Positions 1 to 13,500 are shown, numbered from the stretch's first letter. The stretch is DNA of 64,000 nucleotides from Magnolia sinica (GCF_029962835.1 NC_080575.1:62847493-62911492), one strand, 5' to 3'. Notes: generated from the letters alone by a model not told the origin. Program-made: numbers and translations.

Positions 1-662
1 CGATTACTTATGAAATTAGCATCAATCACTTTAAAATTGATCTGCATGACTCAAAACCTGTAGAATCATTAGCGCTAGGTTACTCTGAAATCTGGGATTC
101 ATCGCTAAATCCAGTTGCTCTTGGGAATTTTTGAAAGTTTTGGATTGGACCTGGACCGCGCGTCGAAAGTCCGATAGCGATGATCTTAGGCTATTATGGT
201 CACCATGTTGGACTTGACCATCACCTCAAAAATCAAGTCCAGATGATGTTCTGGGTCGATTTGATTGAGTCAGGAGTGAAGAGTGTGAGAACGGTGAGAA
301 ATTAATATAATTTTATGAAATCTGAATCGTGTCGCTTGCACGACGATTTTAAGCAATCTGACCATTGGATTCTGACCCAATTTCACCCTCGGATCAGGGA
401 AGATGGCCCAGGCATGTCCTTGTGCTTGTGGACGTAATCGAGATTCGGTGACCGTTGTATTGAGTGTGGTCCGCCACGGCTGATCTGAAGATCCGATCGG
501 TACGAAAACTCAGCCTGACCAAGATCCATGGTCAGTGAGCTTAAGTCCGACCTTTCGTGGAAAAAGGCCCACCAAAAGTGCTCCGTTGGATCGAGAGAAG
601 CCTGTTTTGGTTATAACCTAAGTATACCTTGGCCCTAGGGTTATTTTCATCAATGTTAGGCC

Positions 663-670
663 TATATATA
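663..670 (+). promoter_or_regulatory. TATA box of LTR family D
   Basis: TATATATA lies upstream of a pyrimidine/purine-rich leader and of a donor-like GGGTAAGTT near 850. The corresponding place in the second copy (minus strand, around 25464-25472) has TATAAATAG, so a TATA element is kept at the same LTR position in both copies. Confidence 0.5.
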
Positions 671-1884
671 GATTTTAAAACCCTAACTCTCTTTTCCATA
701 CGAATTTCCTAACCCTAGCTAAGAAAGAGAGGGGAAAAGAGAGAGAAAGTGAGAGAGAAGTTGGTGAATCATCTTAGATTCTTTCTTGTTCTTCTTCATC
801 CTTAAACCTTCACTTTTGAATCGTTATTCCGGCGATTCTAAGTTCATCTTTGGGTAAGTTAACCTAACCCTATTCTGTTTTAGAGCTTAGAATAATCTAT
901 GTGTTGTTGTAGCTCGTTTTTATTCTTGCTTTAGGTTATCTTGTCGCCGTTGACGAAGACATATCGTCTGAATCAGTTCAGTGTTCTATTTCTGGTTTAA
1001 GGTGCGGACTTTAATCGTATAGGTTATGGTTTTCAAGGCTTTCAATGCTACTTAATGGTTTATTCTTGTTATAGATGAGATTTCACATGCTAAATGTTAT
1101 GTTTATATTGATTCCTGATATATATGCCTTGTGTAGAGATTTGTGTATTCTATGTATATGTAGGAACTACCGTATACGTATAAAATATGCACGTGTTTGC
1201 CATGACTATTTGTCATGTCTTTATGCTAGATGTATGTGTGTCAACTCCTTGGCAAAAGGAATTGTCCAAATGCGTGTATTTCAACATACGTCATGTATGT
1301 TGCACTATGTATTCTAAGTGTTTGTAGAAATGTCTGAATGATCTAAAGTGTAATATATTTACCTAATTGCGGGGGTTGAGAAGCGATTCTCAACACTCCT
1401 ATTGATGTGTATGATTTACCACATGCAAGTCATATTCCTTGTTGTTTAATTCCAAGTATTACTTATGTGAAAATCCATGTCGAGTTGATATTCTTCAAAT
1501 GCTTACATACCACATGATTTGAGTTGTTGTTCCATTACTATTCTAGATTGTTAATATGAATATCTGTTGTAGTGAAATGTGTTTGGGACTAGGAAATAGT
1601 CCAGGAAATCGGTACGACCTTGAGATCGTGGCTGAGGTTGCTTTTGCCACGTAGGACGTGATTTGACGAACCTGAGTTGCATTAGAGTTTTCGGCAGTGG
1701 TTTGGCCACACGGAGTGTTTGCGCATTCTATGTCATTCAACTCAACATGTGCTCGTGCTAGTCGAGCTCGTCAAGTAACCCGATTGTCCGATGTATGTTC
1801 ACCATGTATGGATGCTATTGTTTGAATCTAGGGTACCAAACTTACCGATGAAAATCCTGTTAACCATTGTACCTTGATCTGCTA

Positions 1885-2170
1885 AGACTCATGAGCCGGA
1901 CATGGTGGTCTGGGACACCGTGGTCAAGCTGTCAGCCTACGCTGGGGTGACGAGCCTCCCCGTAGTGACCAGTGAGTAACCAAACTCATGAGCCGATTAT
2001 GGTGGTATGGGACACTATATTCGTGCTGTCGGCCTACATTGATTGGTGACGAGCCCTTTGTAGTGACCTCGAGCATACCTGGATACCGCATTGAGGTGAC
2101 AAGTCTTATTGTAGTAACGAAGGTATGGTAGGCGTGCATTGATTGGTGACGAGCCCTTTGCAGCGACCTA
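1885..2170 (+). repeat. Degenerate tandem repeats inside LTR D
   Basis: About three diverged units of roughly 85-105 bases share 'CTCATGAGCC', 'TGGGACAC', 'GTCGGCCTAC' and 'GGTGACGAGCC'. The solo LTR carries the same block inverted at about 23885-24240, so the repeats belong to the LTR family. Confidence 0.6.
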
Positions 2171-3247
2171 AAACCATATGATCGTATGAGATTGTCTAGG
2201 ACTGACGACCCTAGAATGGATCACTATTTGGATGGTGATATGAGGAAGGTACCTTAGCTTCCCAATCTTGCTGTATGAAAAGGACTAATAACAACTTGGT
2301 AATCATGTGCATGCACCGCATTGCCTGTGCCTAGAAGAGGTGGAGCACTTTGAGGTGATGTCATGCGTAACGTAAGATGAAGACGCTGAGGGTGTACGCG
2401 CGAGGGCACGCATCATTCTGCATACATCCTTGCACTAATAAGAGTACTTAGGACATGTTTGATTGTTCTGCTTTATCATTACTGCTTGATTGAATTGATA
2501 ACATGTTAACCTTTCTTTATTGTTCCACTGAGTTGATCACTCATCCCCTCGTTCTGGGGCGGTGTTTAAACACCCACTAGACTCTGTCTTAGTTGCAGAT
2601 GTTGATGCGACCTCTGAGGCAGAGCAGGAGATCAAGAATGATGAGGCTGCATTTTCTTTCATGCAGTTTTTAGGCGGGTCTAGTGAGCCTTGTTTAGATG
2701 CGTGGGATTCTGGGATTTCTTTTGGGAATAGATAATGTAATTTGATACTTGTAATTTTGATAGTAACGCTTGTAAGTATGACCTGGTATGTATATGTATT
2801 TCAGGGAATTGCACATGTACACATATATTTCTTTAAGTCTTCCGCTTGCGTTCTTCACTTATCCCTGAATTATATTTGCAGTTTGGCTTAATCTATTCCA
2901 TGTTTTTTGCACTCATACAGACAATATACATCCATCATTAAATATGTTGCATAAGTGATGTTTTGAAACTTGGGAGCTGAGTTATGCTTGACCCCCGAAT
3001 TTCAGGGCGTTACAAAAACTATATGAAGACATCTTAAAAAATATAAAAGCACTTGGTGAGGCCCACATGAGTTTTGGATGCAGTTGAAACTTGGTCTGAC
3101 CCCTCATCCAAGTGGGACACACATAATGAGTGGGTTGGATATGTGAATCACATTTAGGCAGGCCCAATATATGATTATTAATGTTTTAAGGAAACCTTTC
3201 TCCACTACATTTAAGTGAGTTACTCGTTACCTTAACCAAAGTAAACT

Positions 3248-3500
3248 CTGTGGGGTTCACCGTTATTTATTTATTTTATCCACTCCATTCATCCATGTTA
3301 ACAGATAATTTGAGGTCTAAAGAACAAAAAGGAAGCATATCCAAAGCTCAAGTGGACCACACCACAGGAAATTGTGTGATTGAACCTCTATCATTTAAAA
3401 TTTCTTGGAGGCCATAGAAGTTTTGGATCAAGCTGATGTTTGTGTTTTCTATTCATTTATATATTTTTGATATTATGAACAACCTTTAACTGTTTTTGGA
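3248..3500 (+). repeat. Partial copy of GTGGGCC-type MITE
   Basis: This matches the left half of the 451-bp MITE at 3642-4092. It shares 'CAAGTGGACCACACCACAGG' (about 3350-3369) and 'GTTTTGGATCAAGCTGAT' (about 3420). It has no matching right terminus, so it is truncated. Confidence 0.55.
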
Positions 3501-3641
3501 CAATTTGATCAGTCCGGACATGAAGAGTAAATAACTTCAGATGTTTAAATCAAAATTCACTCAAATTGTTGATCAATCTTGTTTGCCAAATATCTTTCTC
3601 ATACATAGTATGATCGAGGCGAGTAACCGTTTTTGGATGTT

Positions 3642-4092
3642 GGTCGGTGCTCTATGGGTCCCACTATGATGTATGTGTTTCATCCATGTCGTCGATCCAT
3701 TTTTACAAATCATATTAGGGCTAGATACCAAAAATGAGAGGGATATAAATCTCAGGTGGACCACACCACATGAAAACAATAATGATTGGATATCCACCAT
3801 TAAAACCCTCCTAAGGCCCACTGTACTTTTTATTTGACATCCTATCTATTGATTAGGTCATATAGGCCCAGATGAAGGGAAAAAAATATCAGATTGATCC
3901 ATAACTTTATATGGCCCCCAAAAGGTTTTTAATGGTTGACGCTCATTCAACACTGTTTCCTATAATGTGGTCCAGTTGAGATTGGGATATACCTTATTTT
4001 TTGTCTCATTCCATAAAATAAAATGAAAAATATATGGATGGCAAGGATGAAACATGCACATACATCATGGTGGGGCCCACAGAGCACCGACC
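3642..4092 (+). mobile_element. 451-bp MITE with GGTCGGTGCTC termini
   Basis: Terminal inverted repeats of about 40 bp are visible. The left end begins GGTCGGTGCTCTATGGG, and the right end, read on the other strand, begins GGTCGGTGCTCTGTGGG. Both continue into CATGATGTATGTG and TTTCATCC. The interior carries the typical 'GTGGACCACACC' and 'TTTTTAATGG' stretches and no ORF. I found no convincing target duplication, so the superfamily is unassigned. Confidence 0.7.
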
Positions 4093-4131
4093 ACGTAACC
4101 CATGACTGCTATTGAGAGAAACTTAAAGACT

Positions 4132-4221
4132 CTCTCGCTCCCTGTCCTCTCTCACTCTCACTCTCGTGCCCTCTCTCACTCTGTCGCTCTCTATCCTCTC
4201 TCTCTCTCTCTCTCTCTCTGA
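4132..4221 (+). repeat. CT-rich microsatellite
   Basis: An imperfect CTCTCACT/CTCTCGCT tract ends in a pure (CT)n run at about 4197-4220. Confidence 0.8.
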
Positions 4222-4239
4222 TGGACGACGTGGACGAAG

Positions 4240-4561
4240 TGGACCATACCATAGGAAACAGTGGGAATAATGATTTCCACCGTTGAAATCTTCCTATGGC
4301 CTAAAGTGATTTTTTGTTGTCATCCAACCTGTTCAATAGATCACAAATACATGGATGAAGGGAAAACTAAAATATCAACTTGATCCAAAACTTTGGTGGC
4401 CTTCCAAAATTTTTTAATGGTAGACGTTCAGTTTATACTATTTCCTATGATGTGGTCCACTTCAGATTTTTATAGGCTTCATTTTTGAGCTTATGTAATA
4501 AACTTATATGTTAAAATGGATGGATGGAGTGGTTAAAATGAATAAATCATGGTGGGCCCCA
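4240..4561 (+). repeat. Partial MITE copy (right part)
   Basis: The stretch runs from 'AGTGGACCATACCATAGG' to 'ATCATGGTGGGCCCCAT' and matches the right two thirds of the 451-bp MITE. The left terminus is lacking. Confidence 0.5.
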
Positions 4562-4626
4562 TAGGATTTACTCTGTATGCTTGGGAACGGATTGACTACT
4601 CCCCCTGACAATAACCAATGACTAGT

Positions 4627-5077
4627 GGTTGGTGCTCTATGGCTCCCACCATGATGTATGTGTTTCATCCATACCGTCCATATATTTTTACAGATAATTT
4701 TACAATATGAGACCAAAAATGAGATATATGCAAATCTCAAGTGGACCACATTACAGGAAACAATGTTGAATGAGCATCAACCATTAAAAATATGATCAAT
4801 AGCCATAAAAGTTTTGGATTAAGCTGATTTTTATTTTTTCCCTTCATCTGGTCCTGTATGACCAAATCAACAGATTGGATGTCAAATAAACAGTACAGTG
4901 AGCCTTATGAGGATTTTAATGGTGGATATCCAATCATTATTGTTCTCATGTGGTGTGGACCACCTGAAATTTATGTCCCTCTAATTTTTGGCATAAAGCC
5001 CTAATATGATTTGTAAAAATGGATGGACGGCATGGATGAAACGCATACATCATGGTGGAGCCCACAGAGCACCATCC
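4627..5077 (+). mobile_element. Second 451-bp MITE of the same family
   Basis: The left end is GGTTGGTGCTCTATGG and the right end, on the other strand, is GGATGGTGCTCTGTGG. Its span equals that of the copy at 3642-4092. The interiors are related but in part inverted relative to each other: 'GGTGGATATCCAATCATTATTG' here corresponds to the opposite strand of 3775-3796. No coding potential. Confidence 0.7.
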
Positions 5078-5119
5078 AGTCTCGCCCAAAATTGGGCACG
5101 TGCTCAACACAAAGCCGCG

Positions 5120-5440
5120 CGCGCCCAATCTCTCACTCTGCACCCTCCCTCTTCCCTCTTCCCTCTCTCTCTCTCTCTCACCCCTGCCCTCCCTCGCCGC
5201 CCTCTCTCACTCTCGCGCATCCTCTCTCTCTCTCTCGGTCCTCTCTTCACCACGCACTCTCTCTGTTTGTCTCTCTCGGTGCTCTCTCTCTCGTGCATCC
5301 ACATGAGGTATCTCTCTCTCTCTCTCTCAATCTCTCTCAATCTCAATACCAATTGAAACGATTTGGGGATTTAGGGATTTGGGTATTTAGGGATTTAGGG
5401 ATTTGAGGATTTAGGGATTTAGGGATTAAGGTGGGCCCTA
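5120..5440 (+). repeat. CT-rich leader-like tract and AAATCCCTA-type segment
   Basis: A 200-base CT-rich tract, which generates spurious Ser/Leu-rich ORFs, is followed by GGGATTTAGGGATTT repeats at 5360-5430. The segment is homologous, inverted, to 61840-61915 in CACTA-2 (TCCCCAAATCCCTAAAT followed by ATTGAGATTGAGAGAGATTG). The tract resembles a plant 5' untranslated leader and stands upstream of all captured exons of CACTA-1. A promoter role is inference. Confidence 0.55.
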
Positions 5441-5484
5441 CTGAGTTTACTCAGTACAATAAGAGCGTACTGAGTAACTCAGTA
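5439..5484. repeat. Double palindrome (hairpin)
   Basis: The arms TACTGAGTTTACTCAGTAC (5439-5457) and GTACTGAGTAACTCAGTA (5467-5484) are near-perfect inverted repeats around a 9-base loop. Each arm is itself palindromic (ACTGAGT/ACTCAGT). Confidence 0.75.
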
Positions 5485-5555
5485 TGCAATCTGATTTCCT
5501 CTGTAGTGCCACCATGATCTATGGCCCTATATGATCTATGGCCCCGTATGATCTA

Positions 5556-5665
5556 TGGCCCCACCATGATGTATATATTTTATCCATGCCATTCATCCAT
5601 TTTTATAGATCATTTTAGGGCTTTATCCCAAAAATTAGAGGGATGTAAATCAGAGAAATGGAGAA
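5556..5665 (+). repeat. Fragment of GTGGGCC-type MITE
   Basis: 'GGCCCCACCATGATGTATATATTTTATCC' to 'ATTAGAGGGATGTAAATC' matches the left end of the MITE family at 3642 and 4627. It breaks off at the candidate exon that follows. Confidence 0.5.
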
Positions 5666-5702
5666 AAATAAGAGAAATGGATGAATGGCATGGATAAAAA
5701 TT

Positions 5703-5965
5703 AGAGAAATGGATGAAATGCATTCAACCTCTGTTGGTGATAATGTAGATGGGAATATGTCTCGGCATTGTTTCCCTAAGAACAGTAACATGGATGCAAA
5801 ATATAACCAAGTAGGGAAATCCATCAACATAGCCCTGCAACACAACAGTTACAGAACCATGGATCAGGTTGATTGCTTCAACTTTCCTGGGAAAAGAGTC
5901 CTAATAGCAAACCAAACTCCAATTGGTATCACGAAATCCTCTATTGGCGGGACCATCATAGGAAA
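5703..5965 (+). pseudogene. Unidentified coding-like segment, possibly transposase-associated
   Basis: An open stretch of about 87 codons contains 'HCFPKNSNMD' and 'GKRVLIANQTPIG' followed by 'IGGTIIGK'. The pattern 'V-IA---P-G-----IGG--IG' loosely resembles the domain found beside plant En/Spm transposases (Transposase_24/PTTA type). The resemblance is weak and was judged by eye. It starts just after a MITE fragment and ends near an AG/GTTAGT-like boundary. It has no start codon context of its own and is probably an exon remnant. It could equally be captured host sequence. Confidence 0.25.
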
Positions 5966-6063
5966 GTTAGTATTTTAATTGTTCAATGCATAAACATATA
6001 CAAAAACTAAACATTTATGATCTATGAATAGAGATCTAATTTTTGCTATATTTCTTTGTATAG

Positions 6064-6126
6064 CTGAAGCATTACTTGCTTTCAAGAGTGCCATTGGTAA
6101 TCCCCAACAGTTAAGTAGTTGGGTTG
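6064..6126 (+). pseudogene. LRR receptor N-terminal exon fragment
   Basis: After an acceptor-like TATAG, the frame reads AEALLAFKSAIGNPQQLSSWVG (22 residues in two parts: AEALLAFKSAIG and NPQQLSSWVG), then GTATAG as a donor-like end. 'ALLAFKSAI...LSSW' is the hallmark of the LRRNT_2 domain at the N-terminus of plant LRR receptor kinases and receptor-like proteins. In those proteins it caps the extracellular leucine-rich repeats. Neither a signal peptide before it nor repeats after it are visible nearby, so only this small piece is present. It lies in the same orientation as the SRP54 and MAP kinase fragments, which suggests capture by the CACTA element. Confidence 0.5.
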
Positions 6127-7719
6127 GTATAGCTTTCAATTTTAAATTACTGAAATCGTCTGTTAAGTTGATATAACTTTCATTTTTAAATTACTTCCCT
6201 ATGCATGTTTGGTATTTCAAGGAAGCCCAAATCTTATGAGATTTGAGAATCAACTGGTCTAGAATCAGCACCTGAAAGAGTTTCAGTGTTTAAAAGAGCT
6301 AGATTTTTTTAAAAAGAGTTTTTTAACTCTTTCATTGTAAGTTTGGATTTTTAAGAACACTCAGAAACCTTTTGGGATATGAGATTCCATGATGCAAATA
6401 CCTTATACTTTGGAGCTTGCATTTGGAACCAGTCAATTGGCCTGTTTTGATTTGTATGCTTTATTCAGCTCTCACCATACAAACTAAATCTTTTATCATT
6501 CTCATTCCTCAATTTCACCAAAAGTATGGATTTTTAAGGAAAACCCATAAATTATTTTGGATTTTGAGACTAAAATCTTGAGGAACTTGCTTATTTGTCA
6601 TCTTGAAATTGTTTGTGCATATTGGCACTGTTGTGGGGCCAATATGCCATTATAGACCAATACGGCCATAAAGGGCCCATTTGATTTATTATTACTATTA
6701 TTTTTTTCATTTTTTCTCTTTTTCCGCCTCTTTATTCATGTTAAGCATGAAGGAAGTTTATAAGCTAAGTTTAAAGTAGATGTAGGCTTATTTTGAGGAT
6801 CAAAACACAAAATAAAGTGGGATTCAATGAGCTGATGTGAAGTGGACCATATTGAGACATATTGAAAGGGATATACTATTCACTTTTTTTTCCATTTTTC
6901 CATCTTTGTGTTGTTTTACTTATATATCATAGGCCCTAATCCACCAAATCATGCTTGACTTTTGGTGCTTAAATAGTGCTTACATAACAGACCTATAATT
7001 TTGTCACCAATTCATCATTACTCATGTGTAGACTTATATTCGTTATTGTATTTTGATATTAGATATTTAGAAGCCTAAATATTAAAGTTTTGCTGTTTTA
7101 GAGTCGGTTTCAGGTTAGCAATATCAGGCAGCTTGAGACGGCATTGTTTCCAAAGAATAACCCATTACACCATCAAATACATGTTCAAAACCAAAAAAAG
7201 AATACATTTTTCAGAGATCAATCTGGCCATGAACATCATTGGACCCCATTGTAGTTAGAGCATAGTTAGAAAATTACATTGATCAGATAATTCCATCCAT
7301 CCTATTGATTGCTGTCACATATTTAAATAATGATATGTTCAACGTGTGAAATCAAATGGTTAAGATCGTTCAATCAGTTCAGAATTCAGATGGTGCTCCA
7401 TCAAGAATGGGGCCCATGATTTGAATGGGTTAGATGGCCCTACATGTGGCACACGTATGGTGGCCAAGACACCACAACTTAAGAAACGGTGGTCAGCTGT
7501 CAGCATACTCTACCCCTACTTTTTAATTGGCACATAGCATGTATGCCTTTTACAGTTCCTTGCTTGATTATGACAATCAAACTGCTGTTAAGAACACAAT
7601 TCACAAATTTCTCTCTCATTCATTTTCTGTTACTATACAGATGTACCAGTCAGCATTGTGCACTTCTTGTCAACTATAATGTAATTGTTTCATAAACAAG
7701 GTTTCTTCTTTGTTTTCAG
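6127..7719. other. AT-rich non-coding stretch between captured exons
   Basis: I see no coding exon that I can support. The stretch holds MITE-like 'GGACCCCATT' and 'GGGGCCCATGATTTGAATGGG' pieces at about 7230-7450. A short echo of the 5.7-kb segment ('GGCATTGTTTCC' at about 7140) is also present. Confidence 0.5.
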
Positions 7720-7819
7720 GCAATATTCAATGAGCTCTGCAAAATGTTAGATCCTAGGAAGCCCTCATTCACACCGAAGAAAGGGAAAACTAGTGTAGTG
7801 AGGTTTGTCGGTCTATAGG
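7720..7819 (+). other. SRP54 fragment exon a
   Basis: The acceptor is TTTTCAG and the donor GTATGT. The exon encodes the end of the N-domain linker and the residues up to the P-loop ([19 protein letters not shown]). It carries the in-frame TAG. Confidence 0.85.
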
Positions 7820-8252
7820 GTATGTTGCTTCAGCCAGTTGAATGTTCTTGTTGCTAGTTTGGGCTTAGGTTATCTTTATATTGTATATGATCTAGTCAAG
7901 TAGCGGGTAATTAGGTACTGATTCATTGAATGGTAAGTTGGTTGTGCTGCTCGGCCTGAAGATGTTTTCATAAATTCTGGATTTGCACTTTCTGAGATTT
8001 AGTTAATAGTGTAGTGCTTGTTTGAAATACTAGAGAATCTTAACTTTTTTAAGTTTGAAATGTTATGAAAATAATATATTTTGACACTTCCCCTCCTTTC
8101 AAGTTCTTATATCCGTACCTCTCTTGCTCAAAATGAAATGTGTGAGACTATCCTGTCCAATTTGATCAGTGTCGTCCTGCATACAAACAACCCTTAAAAG
8201 TGATTCTATGTGATCATTTGCCATCATAGAAGAACATGTAAATTTTTTTTAA

Positions 8253-8573
<321 letters not shown>

Positions 8574-8721
8574 TGAGGTCAAATGCCAATATAATATTGT
8601 TGACTCTAATCATCCATCAAAAAAAGGAAAAAAAAATGTTGACTCTAATCATTTAGAAACCTAATCGTGAATGGACGTTCAGTGATTGCAATGTATGTAG
8701 TACAATATCTCTGGAAAATAA

Positions 8722-9075
<354 letters not shown>

Positions 9076-9155
9076 TAAAGGTTTATCACTCTTATTCATT
9101 TATGTTAGTTGCCAACATGCTGTCTATATCTAATTTAAGTTCCTTAATGTTGTAG

Positions 9156-9951
<796 letters not shown>

Positions 9952-10013
9952 GTTGTGGCTATCAAAGATATAATATCACCTCCTTATAGGGAAACATTTA
10001 ATGATGTGTATAG
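9952..10013 (+). pseudogene. MAP kinase exon fragment
   Basis: After the acceptor CATACAG the frame reads VVAIKDIISPPYRETFNDVY. This is the start of exon 2 of plant MAP kinases (group A/B MPK type, usual form 'V(I/V)AI(R/K)DII-PP-R--FNDVYI'). It covers the stretch between helix C and the hinge of the kinase N-lobe. It ends at TATAG|GTAAAT, where the family continues with 'IAYELMDTDLH'. The piece is therefore cut short, with a donor-like sequence at the break. The ATP-binding loop, catalytic loop and TEY motif are all absent. It follows the SRP54 exons in the same orientation, forming a potential chimera. Confidence 0.8.
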
Positions 10014-10204
10014 GTAAATTCATTTTTTCTTATTCCTTATATTGTTTCCCAGTTATATTTGTGTTGGTTTCAGAGTACAGGTAGCGAATAGAAATTGTTG
10101 GTCGATTGTGGCTTGTAGACAAAGGGATGAGTAACCAACAATACAAATATGGGAGGCCTTCCCTAGGTATCCAGATGCTTTTAGATATATTTATGTTGTT
10201 TTTA

Positions 10205-10536
10205 AATGTATTAGCTCGAAATTGATGGAGCAGACCCGGATGTGCATCGGAGCTATCCGGATGTTGAGCGGGGGTCCTTGGAAGGTGGGAACTGCTGTTA
10301 TGACCATGATGAAGCTGTCCATTTCTTATGGATAACATTGGAGGGGCCTGACCATTTGGACAGGCCGTGTTAATGTATTTACTTGAAATTAATGGAGTAG
10401 ACCAGGATGTGCGTCGGAGCTATTTGGATGAGCGGGGATCCCTGGAAGATGGGAACCACTGTTAAGACCACGATAGAGCTGTACATTTCCTATGGACAAC
10501 ATTGGAGGGGCCTGGCCAATTGGAGCAGGCCGTGTT
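10205..10536 (+). repeat. 167-bp dimer, copy 1
   Basis: Two diverged tandem units (about 10205-10369 and 10370-10536) share 'AAATT(G/A)ATGGAG(C/T)AGACC', 'TGTGC(A/G)TCGGAGCTAT', 'GGAACC/T' and 'CATTGGAGGGGCCTG'. A homologous dimer lies inverted at 37281-37580. In both places it sits between the hexamer array and the captured exons, followed or preceded by 'TATTTGCAGGGACCATACCC'. Its function and origin are unknown. Confidence 0.8.
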
Positions 10537-10554
10537 TATATCTGTATTTGCAGG

Positions 10555-13500
10555 GACCATACCCTTAACCTAAACCACACACTAAACCTAAAACCTAAAC
10601 CTATTCTCAAATCCTAAAACCTAAACTTATAGACGAAACCTAAAACTATTCTCAAATTCCAAAAGCTATACTTATAATCTAAACCTTAATCTTAACCTAT
10701 AACCTAAACCTATACTTATAACCTTAACCTAAACTTATAACCTTAACCTAAACCTATTCTAAAATCCCAAAACCTATACTTATAACGTAAACCTAAACCT
10801 TAACCTATAACCTAAACCTATACTTCTAACCTTAACCTAAACTTATAACCTTAACCTAAACCTATTCTCAAATCCCAAAACCTATACTTATAACCTAAAC
10901 CTAAACCTTAACCTATAACATAAACCTATACTTATAACCTTAACCTAAACTTATAACCTTAACCTAAACTTATTTTCAAATCCCAAAACCTATACTTATA
11001 ACATAAACCTAAACCTTAAACTATACTTATAACCTTAACCTAAACTTATAACCTTAACCTAAACCTATTCTCAAAAACCAAAACCTATATAACCTAAACC
11101 TAAACCTTAACCTATAACCTTAACCTAAACTTATAACCTTAACCTAAACCTATTCTCAAATACCAAAACCTATATTTATAACCTAAACCTAAACCTTAAC
11201 CTATAACCTAAACCTATACTTATAACCTTAACCTAAACTTATAACCTTAACCTAAACCTATTCTCAAATCCCAAAAGCTATACTTATAACCTAAACCTAA
11301 ACCTTAACCTATAACCTAAACATATACTTATAACCTTAACCTAAACCTATTCTCAAATACCAAAACCTATATAACCTAAACCTAAACCTTAACCTATAAC
11401 CTTAACCTAAACCTATTCTCAAATACCAAAACCTATACTTATAACCTAAACCTAAACCTTAACCTATAACCTAAACCTATACTTATAACCTAAACCTAAA
11501 CCTTAACCTATAACCTAAACCTAAACTTATAACCTTAACCTAAACCTATTCTCAAATCCCTAACCTAAACCTATTCTTAAATCCCAAAACCTATACTTAT
11601 AACCTAAACCTAAACCTTAACCTAAACCTATAACATATACTTACAACCTTAACCTACACTTATAACCTTAACCTAAACTTATTCTCAAATCCCAAAACCT
11701 AAACCTAAACCTAAACCTAAACCTATAACCTTAACCTAAACCAAAACCTATGACCTAACCTATAACCTATAACCAAAACTTATAACCTATAACCTAAACC
11801 TAAAACCAAAACCTTAACCTATAACCTATAACCTAAACCTAAAACTAAAACCTAAATGTATTCTCAAATCCCTAAACCTAAACCTACACCTAATCCTAAT
11901 CTCAACTCCCTAAACTAAACCTAAATCTAAACTTGAAAACCCAAACCTAAACCCGATCCCGAACCCGAACCCAATTTCCTAAACCTAAACCTTAACCTAT
12001 TCTCAATTCCCTAAACCTATAGCTTATAACCTAAACCGAAACCTAAACCTAAACCTAAACCTAAAACTATAACCTATAACCTAAACCTAAACCTAAAATG
12101 TAAATGTATTCTCAAATCCCTAAACCTAAACCTACACCTAATCCTACACCTAATCCTAATCTTAACTCCCTAACCTAAACCTAAACCTAAACTTGAAAAC
12201 CCAAACCTAAACCCGATCCCGAAACCAGACCCTATTTCCTAAACCTAAACCTTAACCTATTGTCAATTCCCTAAACCTATAGCTTATAACCTAAACCTAA
12301 CCTAAACCTAAACCTTAACCTAAACCTAAACCTAAACCTATAACCTATAACCTAAACCTAAACCTAAAACCTAAGTGTATTCTCAAATCCCTAAACCTAA
12401 ACCTATACCTAATCCTAATCTCAACTCCCTAACCTAAACCTAAACTTGAAAACCCAAACCTAAACCCGATCTCGAACCCGAATCCAATTTCCTAAACCTA
12501 AACCTTAACCTATTCTCAATTCCCTAAACCTATAACTTATAACCTAAACCTAAACCTATAACCTATAACCTAAACCTAAACCTAAAACCTAATGTATTCT
12601 CAAATCCCTAAACCTAAACCTACACCTAAGCCTAATCTCAACTCCCTAACCTAAACCTAAACCTAAACTTGAAAACCCAAACCTAAACCCGATCCCGAAC
12701 CCGAACCTGATTTCCTAAACCTAAAACTTAACCTATTCTCAATTCCCTAAACCTATAGCTTATAATCTAAACCTAAACCTAAACCTAAACCTATAACCTA
12801 TAACCTAAACCTATAACCTATAACCTAAACCTAAACCTAAAACTTAAATGTATTCTCAAATCCCTAAACCTATACCTACACCTAATCCTAATCTCAACTC
12901 CTTAACCTAAACCTAAACCTATAACCTATAACCTAAACCTAAACCTAAAACCTAATGTATTCTCAAATCCCTAAACCTAAACCTACACCTAATCCTAATC
13001 GCAACTCCCTAACCTAAACCTAAACCTAAACTTGAAAACCCAAACCTAAACCCGATCGTGAACTCGAACCCGATTTCTTAAACCTAAACCTTAACCTATT
13101 CTCAATTCCCTAAACCTATAGCTTATAACCTAAACCTTAACCTTAACCTAAACCTAAACCTAAACCTATAACCTATAACCTAAACCTAAACCTAAAACCT
13201 AAATGTATTCTCAAATCCCTAAACCTAAACCTACACCTAATCCTAATCTCAACTCCCTAACCTAAACCTAAACCTAAACTTGAAAACCCAAACTTAAACC
13301 CGATCCCGAACCCGAACCCGAACCCGATTTCCTAAACCTAAACCTTAACCTATTCTCAATTCCCTAAACCTATAGCTTATAACCTAAACCTAAACTTAAA
13401 CCTATAACCTATAACCTAAACCTAAACCTAAAACCTAAATGTATTCTCAAATCCTTAAACCTAAACCTACACCTAATCTTAATCTCAACTCCCTAACCTA

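Larger units (their letters stand above)
1..3014 (+). mobile_element. Long LTR (family D), left end outside window
   Basis: This is most of one long terminal repeat. Its right end reads GGGCGTTACA at 3005-3014, and it matches the solo LTR at 23020-26365 in the opposite orientation. Shared landmarks are the GTTGATCACTC stretch near 2535, the GTGTTTAAACAC-like stretch near 2562, and the degenerate repeats with 'CTCATGAGCC' and 'GACGAGCC' at 1885-2170. A TATATATA box at 663-670, followed by a CT/GA-rich leader, gives the transcription direction. No PBS follows 3014, so this is a solo LTR or a 3' LTR. By comparison with the other copy, a few hundred bases of U3 are missing to the left. The length fits Tekay/Del-type Ty3 elements, but with no coding part the lineage is a guess. 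Confidence 0.75.

Noticed and set aside
5023-5406. Ser/Leu-rich proteins and the Arg/Glu-rich ORF on the other strand
   Set aside because: They are products of the CT/GA-rich tract read in several frames; the same applies to 62151-62528.
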